Source: Candidatus Poribacteria bacterium (GTDB lineage: Bacteria; Poribacteria; WGA-4E; PCPOR2b). From it: DNA of 64,000 nt. Location of the stretch: positions 101,826 to 165,825 of the forward strand of contig PYIZ01000033.1 in assembly GCA_003635265.1 (NCBI GenBank), read 5' to 3'. Of this stretch, positions 34,750 through 44,096 are shown in pieces. A program made the translations under genes and the position numbers. Below the pieces are notes generated by a model. The model did no database searches. It saw nothing but the letters and a program-made list of their open reading frames with translations, and was not told the origin of the DNA. Position 1 is the stretch's first letter. Every line of letters begins with the position of its first letter.

Positions 34750-35649
34750 CTAGCTGAGAACGTGCCGCAATGCGCTCTCAAGTTCAGGATACTGAAACGT
34801 ATAACCAGTTTCCAAGAGGCGAGCAGGTTCTACACGAGTGCTCGAAAGAAAGAGTTCGTTCGCCATCTCCCCACCGAACATGAGGCGAAGCCCGAAACTT
34901 GGCAACGGAAACAGGGTTGGGCGCCTCAGAACGCGTCCTAGTGCTTTTGTAAACTCGCGATTGGTGACAGGGTAGGGCGCTACGTTGTTCACAGGTCCCT
35001 GCAAACTATCTGTGACCAGCGTGTGATGGATGGCACCCACAGCGTCATCGAGTGTAATCCAACTCATATACTGCCGTCCATTACCCAATGTCCCTCCGAC
35101 TCCCATTTTGAAGGGAGGCAGCATCTTCTGCAATGGTCCCCCTGTCAGACTCAGGACGATACCCATTCGGAGGTTTACGACGCGAATTTCTGTCTGACCT
35201 ATGAACTCTGTGGCAATCTCCCACTCTCTACACACGTCCGCCAAGAAACCTGCTCCCGACTCACTTCCCTCGTTCATGACCTCTGTGCCACGGCTGCCGT
35301 AGAATCCGATAGCTGATGCGCATACCAGTACCTGTGGAGGTTGGTTGAGGTTGGCGAGCGATTCGCAGAGTAACCGGGTCCCCTTGATCCGGCTGTCAAA
35401 GATTCGTGCCTTTCTATCGCGGGTCCATCTGCCCGCACCGATGTTCTCCCCGGCGAGGTGGACCACCGCATCCATTCCTTCTATGCCGACGGTATCAATG
35501 CGTTCTGACTCTGGATCCCAGTGGACTTCCGATCCGTCCGATTTTGGTGCAGATCTAACCAACCTGACGACATCATGGCCCTCATCGGTGAGCAGGGTAA
35601 CCAGTGCAGATCCAATGAGACCCGTCGAGCCGCTAATGAGAACTTTCAT
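34750..35649 (-). CDS. TIGR01777-type NAD-dependent epimerase (SDR39U1/YfcH family)
   Basis: 299-residue extended short-chain dehydrogenase. ISGSTGLIGSALV is the N-terminal nucleotide-binding motif, VHLAGENIGAGRWT is the family hallmark, and the SAIGFYGSRG stretch carries the catalytic tyrosine region. The ATG at 35649 has GGAGGAAAACACT directly upstream; the in-frame ATGs further up lie within that site. Gene function in bacteria is poorly known. It converges with the ABC exporter gene (33-base gap). Confidence 0.87.
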   Translation of the reverse strand: MKVLISGSTGLIGSALVTLLTDEGHDVVRLVRSAPKSDGSEVHWDPESERIDTVGIEGMDAVVHLAGENIGAGRWTRDRKARIFDSRIKGTRLLCESLANLNQPPQVLVCASAIGFYGSRGTEVMNEGSESGAGFLADVCREWEIATEFIGQTEIRVVNLRMGIVLSLTGGPLQKMLPPFKMGVGGTLGNGRQYMSWITLDDAVGAIHHTLVTDSLQGPVNNVAPYPVTNREFTKALGRVLRRPTLFPLPSFGLRLMFGGEMANELFLSSTRVEPARLLETGYTFQYPELESALRHVLS

Positions 35650-35712
35650 AGTGTTTTCCTCCATCAAGGGATGAAACGTGGAGGCAACTGTTGAGATTAC
35701 ATTTCTTGGCTT

Positions 35713-36888
35713 TTATTTCGCCGTTTGGAAAGGTTCCCACGCTTCGCCTGCTGCCGCGGCTTGACGTTCCAACTCAGTGCGCCAACCGATAACCTCTCCG
35801 GCTTTAATCCGATTAATGTCAAAGCCCGGATATCGATCCTCAAGCGTATCTCCCAATTTCTGAGTTTGTGCCCAACGGTCCCATGCGATCTTCATCCATT
35901 CGTGCGGCAACCCTTCGCGCACTGCGGGATCGAGCTGCCACGCATTGCGCACATCTGCCACCGACGGTTCCTCGGTGGACTCGCCCGACCATTTCGACCA
36001 ACCGATTGACAGCGTGTTTCGTTCACGTTCAGGGACGGCGTGCCCTGTGTGAATCGTCGCACCGTTACGGATAAGTGCTTGCCCCGGCTTTAGACGAATT
36101 GCGACTTGGCCCGGCAGCGGGTCTACCCCGTTCCAACTCGGTGTGTGCGGTACGCCTGCATCCTTCATCGCTTGCGGGAGCAGCACATCGTGCTCGTACG
36201 GTGTACGCCATCTTGTGTGACTACCCGGTATTAGTTCGTGGCATTCATCGTCCACCAGCGCCAAGAACATACTTACGCCGTTCCGTTCTGTGATGGACTT
36301 CTCATTATTTTCTTGGATCTCTTCCCAGCGGATTCTTTCGATCTCTTCGGTATATGCTTCAGGTCCGTCGCCTCGAACCTCGCGCTGTGCAAAGTATGAC
36401 TTCCCGGTGCCCCACCATGTTACGTCTCGGTGCCAACTCGGTCCGTTCTCGCGTAAGCGGGGGTTGCACCATAGCAGCATTCCGCCCAGCACCACATCTT
36501 CAGGTCCGAGTCCATTGCACCAAGAGGCAACGAAGTTGAGGAACTCTGGAGAGCCGTGAAACTCGGCAAAGCTGGGTTCCTTGAAGGCGGGATGGATGAG
36601 TCCCCGAATCGCCCACGGTTCATCGTCGCCCGTGCGGTGGACGTAGGCTTTTGAACAGTCGATTACGCTGTAGCCGTTGGCGGGAGCGCACGCCTCGGTC
36701 ACACGGCGACCCGCTTCACGCAGAATCGGGATCCACGGACTATCTTCAAAGTCGTTGATGATGAGGAAACCGTGTTCTTTCAGATGTTCCAGACGTTCTG
36801 GTGTGGCTCCGGGTGCTGAAAGTTCGGGTTTGAAGTCGGCAAAGTCGGTGGCGCGATAGGGTTTCGCTGCTGATTGATCGATACTCAT
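35713..36888 (-). CDS. PhyH-like dioxygenase (391-residue form)
   Basis: 391-residue PhyH-family dioxygenase, longer than most copies in the window. The iron ligands are SWHRDVTWW (His, Asp) and TIHTGHAV (His), and the arginine is in RERNTLSIGWSKW. The N-terminal ~50 residues carry LKEHGFLIINDF, and an insert (~residues 170-215) is highly charged. GGAGG lies 7 bases before the ATG at 36888, making it the likely start over the ATG six bases upstream. It forms a minus-strand gene just before the epimerase, 63 bases apart. The 346-base gap upstream of it contains only a decayed frame. Confidence 0.84.
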   Translation of the reverse strand: MSIDQSAAKPYRATDFADFKPELSAPGATPERLEHLKEHGFLIINDFEDSPWIPILREAGRRVTEACAPANGYSVIDCSKAYVHRTGDDEPWAIRGLIHPAFKEPSFAEFHGSPEFLNFVASWCNGLGPEDVVLGGMLLWCNPRLRENGPSWHRDVTWWGTGKSYFAQREVRGDGPEAYTEEIERIRWEEIQENNEKSITERNGVSMFLALVDDECHELIPGSHTRWRTPYEHDVLLPQAMKDAGVPHTPSWNGVDPLPGQVAIRLKPGQALIRNGATIHTGHAVPERERNTLSIGWSKWSGESTEEPSVADVRNAWQLDPAVREGLPHEWMKIAWDRWAQTQKLGDTLEDRYPGFDINRIKAGEVIGWRTELERQAAAAGEAWEPFQTAK

Positions 36889-37234
36889 TGTCATTCCTCC
36901 TTATTCAGTTAAAGGCGGGGAATCGGGGCGGATTGCTTGGTGCTTCGTAGGGATTATGGCATGAAATCGCAAATTTGTCAAGAATTTTGGTGTGGGAGTT
37001 GGCCTGTTAAACAGCGTGGAGCGTAGAAGTGTGTCAGTCTGACTACACAAATACGTTGATTCTCTAGGCATTATTAGTTGGAGTCCATTTTTTCACGATA
37101 GCTGACGATCTCAATGCCACATTACTTTGCAAGTTGGGCCCTGCTTGTTGTTCGTAATTCATTGAGAAGGCGAGCAATATCCCGATTGCACTTATCGAAC
37201 ATCGATCTCTTAACACACAATGTGCCATGTGATT
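36889..37234. other. 346-base gap with a possible decayed minus-strand gene
   Basis: The stretch between the PhyH gene and HepT holds no intact gene. On the minus strand, 37202 to 37074 reads MFDKCNRDIARLLNELR, then an in-frame TAA, then CGIEIVSYREKMDSN. The pattern (helix, short beta, charged tail) looks coding, but I cannot assign a family and a stop interrupts it. The rest appears free of features. Confidence 0.3.
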
Positions 37235-37591
37235 TTATTCCTTGACTATCTCTTCTTCCAAATGTCTAAGAATCTGCACGATGATTGGCTGAAGCAATGG
37301 AATCTGACTCTTAACAGTTTCCCAAACTAGTAAATAGTCAACCTCAAAGTAAGAGTGGATGAGCCGGTCTCGCATCCCTGCCATTTGTCTCCACGGCACC
37401 TGTGGATATTCCCGTCGAATCTCCTCCGGTACATTCTTGGTTGCTTCACCAATAATCTCCAGCTTACGGACGACAGCAGAAGCGGTTTTATCGTCGGAAG
37501 CAAATGTCTCAAAATCCATTCCCGCAATAAATTCTTGGATGGCGACCATTGCTGCGAAAATATCCCTCAGATACAGTTGATGATCTCTCAT
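37235..37591 (-). CDS. HepT-like RNase toxin of a MntA/HepT pair
   Basis: 118-residue HEPN-domain protein of the DUF86/HepT family. The active-site motif is RDRLIHSYF, which fits RX4HXY. In known pairs the toxin degrades or nicks RNA (tRNA ends in some systems), and the antitoxin adds AMP to the motif tyrosine. The antitoxin gene lies upstream and overlaps this start by 4 bases (ATGA), as expected for a translationally coupled toxin. No other defence genes are seen nearby. Length and motif match the family, so it is probably functional. Confidence 0.85.
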   Translation of the reverse strand: MRDHQLYLRDIFAAMVAIQEFIAGMDFETFASDDKTASAVVRKLEIIGEATKNVPEEIRREYPQVPWRQMAGMRDRLIHSYFEVDYLLVWETVKSQIPLLQPIIVQILRHLEEEIVKE

Positions 37592-37875
37592 AGGCTTATC
37601 ATTTCGTTTAAGACGGAGGTGCGAAGTTCTGCGCGGAGTGAACGGCGCGATACCAGATCCACCTTACATCCTAACTTCTCCTCCAAAAACTGTTGGAGAC
37701 CAACAAGATCGAACAGATTAGCACCCTCATCAAAGTCTACTAAGAGATCAAGATCGCTGTCCGCGTGGAAATCACCGCGTGCGTATGAACCGAAGATTCC
37801 TTTTATTTCCGCCCTGTACCTCCGGCGAATTTCGTCCTTTTCTGATGCGATTGTGTTTTGGATCTCTGCAATCAT
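37588..37875 (-). CDS. MntA-like nucleotidyltransferase antitoxin
   Basis: 95-residue minimal nucleotidyltransferase. The motif GSYARGDFHADSDLDLLV fits GS-X10-DXD, the catalytic pattern with two carboxylates that transfers AMP to the partner HepT. The N-terminus has an amphipathic helix (MIAEIQNTIASEKDEIRR). It overlaps the HepT start by 4 bases, the standard antitoxin-first order of type VII toxin-antitoxin loci. No regulatory hairpin was identified upstream. Confidence 0.85.
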   Translation of the reverse strand: MIAEIQNTIASEKDEIRRRYRAEIKGIFGSYARGDFHADSDLDLLVDFDEGANLFDLVGLQQFLEEKLGCKVDLVSRRSLRAELRTSVLNEMISL

Positions 37876-38103
37876 AGAAAATTTCTCTAATAATCAAGTT
37901 GTTGTTTGATATCCTTTGCCAATACACTCAACAGGCAGCAACTAACAATATTATACCCGATTACGAGGTGAGCCTTCAATCGAAAACTGAGAGCAGTTGC
38001 GTCTTGGATTTTGCACCTTCCACCATTGACACTTCATCCCCGATGTATTATCATGTAGGATAGGATTTTTCCATTCAATTTTGACGATACACAGGAGAAC
38101 ACT

Positions 38104-39228
38104 ATGAAGATAACAGGGTTTGAGACGATTCCGATACGGGGACGCTCAATGATTCTGAAGATGTTCACCGACGAAGGCTTGGTCGGTTTCGGTGAACCGA
38201 TGAACTACGAGCATTGGCGTCCGGTCGCTCAGGCGGTGGACGATATGGCAGAGTATTTGGTGGGCAGGGACCCCTTGCAAATCGAAGACCACTGGCAAGC
38301 GATGTTCCGATCCAGTTACAGCCGAAGTATGCCGGTTCTGGTCGGTGCGTTGAGCGGAATCGAGATGGCGATGTGGGATGTATTCGGTAAAGCGGTGGGG
38401 CTGCCGGTATGGAAACTGCTGGGCGGCTCAGTACGCCGGCGGGTGCGTGTGTATACGGCTTCCGGTGGCTCGACGCCGCAAGAATGTGCGGAGAACGCAA
38501 AGGCTGCGGTTGAGAGAGGTTTCAGCGCTGTGAAGATGGGTGGTTCGCAAGGTCCTGTCCGTTTTGTGGATACACCGAAAGCAATTGATACGATGGTAGC
38601 GCGGGTGGCAGCGGTGCGCGAAGCGGTAGGCGACGAGGTGGATATCGCCGTTGATCTCCATCGCCGCTTCAGTCCCACGATGGCGCAGATCTTTGTGAAG
38701 GAGTTGGAGCCGCTACGTCCGCTGTTTGCGGAGGAGCCGTGCCATCCGGAGAACAACGAGCCGTTATTGGCATTGTCACAGTCAACGACGGTGCCAATTG
38801 CGACGGGAGAGCGCCACTTGACCCGATGGAGTTTCCGTGAGGTGATCGAGCGCGAGATGTGCGCCATTTTGCAGCCCGATATTCGACACTCCGGCGGGAT
38901 AATGGAGTTGAAAAAGATTGCGACGATGGCGGAGATCCACAACATGGCGATTGCTCCACACAATGCAGCCGGACCCATCGGGGTGGCAGCGTCGGTGCAC
39001 GTCATGGCGACCATACCTAACCTCCTGATTTGCGAAGGTGGACACAATCGTGGACAAGGGCTGTTTAACGAGCCGCTGACCCTGAAGGACGGATTTATCG
39101 AGCTGCCGACGGGGCCGGGCTTAGGTGTGGATATGGAAGATGAAGCCATAGAGGAATTTCGGGACGAAACCTTCCGGCTGCGGGGGATGTTCTGGCACGA
39201 GGACGACGGTTCTTTTGCCGACTTTTAA
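38104..39228 (+). CDS. DgoD-like galactonate dehydratase family protein
   Basis: 374-residue enolase-superfamily enzyme close in pattern to E. coli D-galactonate dehydratase. Metal ligands lie in AVDLHRRF (Asp), FAEEPC (Glu) and TGERHL (Glu). Unlike the protein at 4944 it keeps a histidine two residues after the first ligand (DLH), the position of the catalytic His in DgoD, and IAPHNAAGP carries the second. KELEPLRPLF and QPDIRHSGGI also match DgoD. The predicted role is dehydration of a hexonate to a 2-keto-3-deoxy acid. AGGAGAACACT precedes the ATG. rsmI follows after only 4 bases, so the two are co-transcribed although functionally unrelated. Confidence 0.83.
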   Translation: MKITGFETIPIRGRSMILKMFTDEGLVGFGEPMNYEHWRPVAQAVDDMAEYLVGRDPLQIEDHWQAMFRSSYSRSMPVLVGALSGIEMAMWDVFGKAVGLPVWKLLGGSVRRRVRVYTASGGSTPQECAENAKAAVERGFSAVKMGGSQGPVRFVDTPKAIDTMVARVAAVREAVGDEVDIAVDLHRRFSPTMAQIFVKELEPLRPLFAEEPCHPENNEPLLALSQSTTVPIATGERHLTRWSFREVIEREMCAILQPDIRHSGGIMELKKIATMAEIHNMAIAPHNAAGPIGVAASVHVMATIPNLLICEGGHNRGQGLFNEPLTLKDGFIELPTGPGLGVDMEDEAIEEFRDETFRLRGMFWHEDDGSFADF

Positions 39229-39232
39229 GTAA

Positions 39233-39946
39233 ATGGCACAACCCACCGATACCAATCCAACAGAGGGCGTCCTGTACATTGTAAGCACACCGATCGGCAA
39301 TCTGGAAGACATCACACTCCGGGCGTTGCGGACCCTAAAAGAGGTTGATCTGATCGCTGCGGAGGACACCCGCCATACACGCCGCCTGCTTGTCCATTAC
39401 GAGATTGATACGCCGACCACCAGTTACTTTGAAGGCAACCAGATCCAGAAGGGCGAAAGGCTAGTTGCACGCTTGAAAACAGGGGAGTCAATCGCGCTCG
39501 TATCCGATGCCGGCACACCGACCATATCGGATCCGGGGTATCGGCTACTAATCCAATGTATCGATGCGGATATCGCCATCATTCCGATTCCCGGCCCTTC
39601 AGCCTGCATCGCAGCGGCTTCGATTGCAGGGTTGCCGCTGCACAATTTCGTCTTTGAAGGCTTCCTTTCACCGAAGTCAGGGAGGCGGAAGCGCCAACTT
39701 GCAGAGTTGAGCGAGGAAAAGCGAACTCTCATCTTCTACGAGTCGCCACACCGGATAGTTGTGTTCCTGCAAGATGTTCTGGATGTGTTTGGTGATCGGC
39801 AGGTCTCCGTTGCGCGTGAGTTGACGAAAAAGTTTGAGGAGGTCTTGCGAGGCACGGTGACCGAAGCAATCCAGAAATTCCAAGAAACGTCGCCACGAGG
39901 GGAGTTTACAATCGTGATTGAGGGATTCCTTTCACGGAAGGAATAG
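39233..39946 (+). CDS. rsmI: 16S rRNA (cytidine1402-2'-O)-methyltransferase RsmI
   Basis: 237-residue tetrapyrrole-methylase-fold enzyme that 2'-O-methylates C1402 in the ribosomal decoding centre. GVLYIVSTPIGNLEDIT is the N-terminal family signature, AAEDTRHTRRLL and SDAGTPTISDPG are the SAM-binding blocks, and YESPHRI is the catalytic-region motif. It begins 4 bases after the DgoD-like stop, so translation may be coupled, and no ribosome site of its own is strong. The C-terminus (GEFTIVIEG) is complete. Confidence 0.95.
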   Translation: MAQPTDTNPTEGVLYIVSTPIGNLEDITLRALRTLKEVDLIAAEDTRHTRRLLVHYEIDTPTTSYFEGNQIQKGERLVARLKTGESIALVSDAGTPTISDPGYRLLIQCIDADIAIIPIPGPSACIAAASIAGLPLHNFVFEGFLSPKSGRRKRQLAELSEEKRTLIFYESPHRIVVFLQDVLDVFGDRQVSVARELTKKFEEVLRGTVTEAIQKFQETSPRGEFTIVIEGFLSRKE

Positions 39947-40128
39947 TAGACCTAAGCACATATCCATCGAACGAAAATCGGAATAAACTGAATAATTCCG
40001 ATGAAATTGCTAACTAACCATAATGTAAGTCTTTTTGATGCAACGCTTTTAGTGATATGGTGTGTTAGATGGTATGTTAGATCTTACGTTCGAGTGCTTC
40101 ATGTCAAAAGGAAAGGAGACTATTCTAA

Positions 40129-41718
40129 ATGAAAGGAAAATTCATATCTCTGGGGCAACTGCTGATTGTCCTAGCAATCTGTGGATTTGTAGCCCTTATC
40201 TATACGGGCTGTGGTGGTGGTAACGACGATGACGATGATGACGATTTTTACGGTGAGGCTGAAGCTGACTACAGCTACGGTCCTCCACCGGCTAGCTCTT
40301 TCCCTTCGGGGTTGAATCCGCCAAACGGTGCAGCCTTTGATGATGTATTCTTTAAGGACTATGGCACCAATCCGTTTATTGATACGGAGGACGACCACCT
40401 TTCCACGTTTGGTATGGATGTGGATACCGCCTCCTATTCCGTCACGCGGCGATACCTCCGGGATGGTCTTCTTCCGCCACCCGAGGCCGTGCGTGTCGAA
40501 GAATTTATCAACGCGTTTGATTACAATTATGACCCGCCGCTACATGAGGCATTCGCAGTCTATATTGATGGTGCGCCCTCTAAATTTGGTGAAGGCAAGC
40601 GGCTTCAACTGCTGCGAATAGGAATCCAAGGGCGGGTGGTTCCAACCGAGAACCGGAAGGACGCGATATTGACCTTCGTAATTGATGTCTCCGGTTCAAT
40701 GGCAATGGAAAATCGGTTGGGATTGGTGAAGCGCTCGTTGATGCTTCTTGTTGATCAACTTCGACCCGGTGACGAGGTAGGCATCGTTATTTACGGTTCT
40801 CGTGCGAAGATCTTACTTCCGCACACAGGGGTTGAAGAGCGCGGGAGAATCTTGAGGGCAATCGACTCTCTTGCACCAGAGGGCGCAACGAATGCTGAGG
40901 AAGGGCTGCGCATGGGATACGATCTCGCGTTGAAAAACGCGCGGTTTGGTAGCATCAACCGCGTCATACTTTGTTCAGATGGTGTTGCCAATGTTGGACA
41001 AACCGGTCCCGATGCCATTCTCAGAGAGGTTCGTGCCCACGTTGATGAAGGGGTAACATTGACGACGGTCGGTTTCGGCATGGGTAATTTCAACGATATC
41101 CTGATGGAACAACTCGCCAACAAGGGAAATGGCAGCTACGCTTATGTCGATACGCTCGACGAAGCAAAACGGATCTTTGTAGAGAACCTGACAGGTACGT
41201 TGCAGATTATCGCTAGAGATGCCAAGGTTCAGGTCGATTTCAACCCGCGCGTTGTCAGTCGTTTCCGTTTAATCGGTTATGAAAACCGGCGTCTCGATCA
41301 TGAAGATTTCCGGGACGATGATGCGGATGGAGGAGAAATTGGCTCAGGACACAGCGTGACGGCGCTCTACGAGATTAAACTTCATGAGGAGGTAGGCGGA
41401 CAACTCGCAACTGTTTTTGTCAGGCACGAAGATCCGGACACGCGTCAAGTCACAGAAGTCAGCAAAGATATCTTTACTGCGGAACTTGCCGATACGTTTG
41501 AAAATGCGTCCCCAGAGTTCCAATTAGCCGCTGGCATTGCGGAATTTGCGGAAATCCTTGGAGAGAGCTTCTGGGCGCGAGAGGGAAGCTTGGACGCTGT
41601 ACATCAGGTCGTCGAAGGGGTCTTGCCTCATATCCGTGACGAACAAAGCCATGAGTTGGCGCACCTTGTGAATCGAGCGGCACGTTTTAAGGCACGGAGT
41701 GCGGAGCGGATTGAGTGA
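40129..41718 (+). CDS. VWA-domain protein, probable lipoprotein with an acidic linker
   Basis: 529-residue protein of the YfbK type. The N-terminal leader (residues ~7-27, hydrophobic) is followed by IYTGCGGG, where the cysteine could be lipidated, although Tyr at -3 departs from the lipobox. A seven-Asp run (GNDDDDDDD) follows. The N-terminal YfbK domain (FGMDVDTASYSVTRRYL) precedes a VWA domain whose metal motif is DVSGSM. The C-terminal ~150 residues are the DUF3520-like tail. The protein is expected at the cell envelope. AAAGGAGA precedes the ATG. It stands alone, with no ATPase partner nearby. Confidence 0.82.
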   Translation: MKGKFISLGQLLIVLAICGFVALIYTGCGGGNDDDDDDDFYGEAEADYSYGPPPASSFPSGLNPPNGAAFDDVFFKDYGTNPFIDTEDDHLSTFGMDVDTASYSVTRRYLRDGLLPPPEAVRVEEFINAFDYNYDPPLHEAFAVYIDGAPSKFGEGKRLQLLRIGIQGRVVPTENRKDAILTFVIDVSGSMAMENRLGLVKRSLMLLVDQLRPGDEVGIVIYGSRAKILLPHTGVEERGRILRAIDSLAPEGATNAEEGLRMGYDLALKNARFGSINRVILCSDGVANVGQTGPDAILREVRAHVDEGVTLTTVGFGMGNFNDILMEQLANKGNGSYAYVDTLDEAKRIFVENLTGTLQIIARDAKVQVDFNPRVVSRFRLIGYENRRLDHEDFRDDDADGGEIGSGHSVTALYEIKLHEEVGGQLATVFVRHEDPDTRQVTEVSKDIFTAELADTFENASPEFQLAAGIAEFAEILGESFWAREGSLDAVHQVVEGVLPHIRDEQSHELAHLVNRAARFKARSAERIE

Positions 41719-41745
41719 ATCAGAAACGTATCGTTTGTGAGGAAT

Positions 41746-43815
41746 TCACTCGCTGAAGTCAGCTTTAGCGGAAGTGAGCTGCCAGAGTAGGATTGTCCCA
41801 TCTTCACTCCCACTGGCAAGTGTCGTTCCGTCGGGCGAGAAAGCAACAGAATGGACACCAGCGGTATGTCCCTCTAAGGTGCCTTTGTGTTGCCCTGTAT
41901 CAGTATCCCACAAGGCGATTGTATGGTCCCAGCTTCCGCTGGCGAGTGTTTTCCCATCGGGCGAATATGCGACCGTAAAGACGTGATCTGTGTGTCCATC
42001 AAAGGTTGCCTTGAGTTCTCCGGTTTCAGCCTCCCACAAACCAATTGTATGCCTGTACCCGCCACCGGCAAGCGTTTTACCATCTGGGGCACACACCAAA
42101 AGAGTGACCCAATCCGTCTCGCCGGAAAGGGTTGCTTTATGTGTCCCAGTGTTAACATCCCACAACTGGATCGTTTGGTCCTGACTTATGCTTGCTAGTG
42201 TACTACCCTTTGGGAAGAAAACTACACACGTGATTCGATCTGTATGTCCCTCAAGGGTTGCCTTGAGTTCTCCGGTTTGAACATTCCACAGTCGAATTGT
42301 CTGGTCCCAACTCGCACTAGCGAGCGTTTTGCTATCTGGTGAAAACATCACGGAACTGATCTGATCTGTGTGATCTTCAAAGACTGTCTTGAGTTCTCCG
42401 GTATCAGCATTCCACAGCCGAACTGTGTGGTCATCACTGCCGCTAGCAAGCGTTTTGCCATCGGGAGAAAATGCCACGGCAGTGCCCCAGTCCGTGTGCC
42501 CTGCAAGCGTATTTTTGTGTTCTCCGGTGTCCGTGTTCCACAGTCGAATTGTATGGTCATCACTGCCGCTAGCAAGTGTCTTGCCGTCTGGAGAGAACAC
42601 GACGCAGGGCAAGCGGGTTATATGCTCGTCAAGGGTTGCTTTATGTTTTCCCGTTTTGGGATTCCATAACCGGATTGTAGAGATCAAAAGGGTTGCATTG
42701 TGTTTTGCGGTGTTAGCTTCTCCCATCAAAATCATGGAGTCCTGACTTCTGCCCGCTAGCGTACTTCCCTCCGGAGAGAACACTACCGACTGCACATCAT
42801 ACGTATGCCCTTCAAGGGTTGTCTTGATCTCTCCGGTTTCCATATCCCACAACCGAATAGTGCCGTCGTAACCCCCACCGCTGGCAAGCGTTTTGCCATC
42901 TGACGAAAATGCCACGGCAGTGCCCCGGTCCGTATGTCCTTCAAAAGTCATCTTGATTGTTCTCGTTGTGATATCCCAAAACCGAATGGTGTTGTCCCAG
43001 CTTCCACTCACAAGTGTTTGTCCATCCGGCAAAAATGCCGCGGACAGGACGGAATCTGTATGTCCCGTAAGGGCCATTTTGGTTTTTCCGGTCTCAACCT
43101 CCCACAATAGAATCGTATCGTCTTCGCTTCCACTCACAAGTGTTTGCCCATCGGGGGAGAAGTTGACTGAATAAACAGCTCCCTGATGCCCAGAAAGGGT
43201 TCGCTGGTGCTCTCCGGTGTCAACACTCCACAACCGAATCATCTCGTCCCAACTCCCACTAGCGAGCGTTTTTCCATCAGGGGAAAACGCCATGGCACTC
43301 ACGTCATGACCATGTCCTTCAAGGGTCATTTTGATGTTTCCAGTTCCCACGTCCCACAACCGAATCGTACCGTCATAACCGCCACTGCTAGCGAGCGTTT
43401 TGCCATCGGGGGTAAACACGAGGGAACTGACATCATGGCCATGTCCATTGAGGGTTGCTTTATGCTGCCCGGTGGAAATTTCCCACAACCGTATTGTTTC
43501 GTCGATACTTCCACTAGCAAGTGTTTTACCGTCAGGGGAGAAAGCCACGGAAAACACCCAATCCGTATGCCCTGTAAAAAGAGTGACTTCGGTGCCGGCA
43601 TGTATATCATAGAGCCAGACACCGATGGCACTTGCCACGGCAAGTTGGGTGCCATCGGGTGAATGCGCTATATCGAGGATTCGACCTTTACCGAGACGGG
43701 CTTTGGCACCGTCGGGTAAACCCCATTGGGTGTGGTCTTGGGCGGGGGTGCTTGGTTGAAGAAATAGAATGGCAACGAGCAGAAGGGCGAGATTGAAAAG
43801 CCGTCTCTTTGTCAT
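41746..43815 (-). CDS. Exported WD40-repeat protein with 14 full blades plus a half blade
   Basis: 689-residue protein starting at a clear signal peptide (MTKRRLFNLALLLVAILF...), with likely cleavage near AQDHTQ. A longer frame upstream begins with a cysteine-rich stretch and is not preferred. Fourteen complete WD40 blades with the pattern VxFSPDGKTLASGS...TIRLWd...TGe follow, enough for two seven-blade propellers. Between the eighth and ninth blades lies an extra half blade (LISTIRLWNPKTGKHKATLD). Several blades are nearly identical (for example both DDHT blades), pointing to recent duplication. Probably a periplasmic or surface scaffold. It ends 27 bases from the convergent VWA gene. Confidence 0.87.
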   Translation of the reverse strand: MTKRRLFNLALLLVAILFLQPSTPAQDHTQWGLPDGAKARLGKGRILDIAHSPDGTQLAVASAIGVWLYDIHAGTEVTLFTGHTDWVFSVAFSPDGKTLASGSIDETIRLWEISTGQHKATLNGHGHDVSSLVFTPDGKTLASSGGYDGTIRLWDVGTGNIKMTLEGHGHDVSAMAFSPDGKTLASGSWDEMIRLWSVDTGEHQRTLSGHQGAVYSVNFSPDGQTLVSGSEDDTILLWEVETGKTKMALTGHTDSVLSAAFLPDGQTLVSGSWDNTIRFWDITTRTIKMTFEGHTDRGTAVAFSSDGKTLASGGGYDGTIRLWDMETGEIKTTLEGHTYDVQSVVFSPEGSTLAGRSQDSMILMGEANTAKHNATLLISTIRLWNPKTGKHKATLDEHITRLPCVVFSPDGKTLASGSDDHTIRLWNTDTGEHKNTLAGHTDWGTAVAFSPDGKTLASGSDDHTVRLWNADTGELKTVFEDHTDQISSVMFSPDSKTLASASWDQTIRLWNVQTGELKATLEGHTDRITCVVFFPKGSTLASISQDQTIQLWDVNTGTHKATLSGETDWVTLLVCAPDGKTLAGGGYRHTIGLWEAETGELKATFDGHTDHVFTVAYSPDGKTLASGSWDHTIALWDTDTGQHKGTLEGHTAGVHSVAFSPDGTTLASGSEDGTILLWQLTSAKADFSE

Positions 43816-43927
43816 CAGATTATTATTTTGTGGGCCGGAGTAAAGGGTTTCGAGGATTGGGAAAAAAATCAGAAGCATATATACACCGTAGATTTTAACA
43901 CAAGCAGAGGTGGAAAACAAACAAAAC

Positions 43928-43944
43928 TGCACAAAATTTGTGCA
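43928..43944. promoter_or_regulatory. Candidate palindromic site between the divergent WD40 and ThuA genes
   Basis: TGCACAAA and TTTGTGCA flank a single central A. Positioned about 110 bases upstream of the WD40 start and 150 bases upstream of ThuA, it could be an operator, but no regulator is identified. A trace of module C (GCAACCGATTTTCCG) lies just after it. Confidence 0.35.
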
Positions 43945-44096
43945 TGCCAATAAATTATGCACAGCAACCGATTTTCCGTAGAACTCTATCTCTTTGATTC
44001 CCAGAAAATTTCTGTTTCAATTTATGCCATCGGGATGATACCCTATATATCGTTAGTTTTTTCAATTTAGTTTCTATAAAAGGTGGGAGATAAGCT

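Noticed and set aside
38316..39149. Long open frame on the minus strand opposite the DgoD-like gene
   Set aside because: Mirror of a gene with strong motif support; composition is Ser/Thr/Arg-rich with no family pattern, typical of an antisense shadow.
42370..43662. Several plus-strand frames with repeated sequence, resembling a repeat array
   Set aside because: They are the reverse reading of WD40 blades; repeat spacing of about 126 bases is that of blades, and there are no CRISPR-type spacers.
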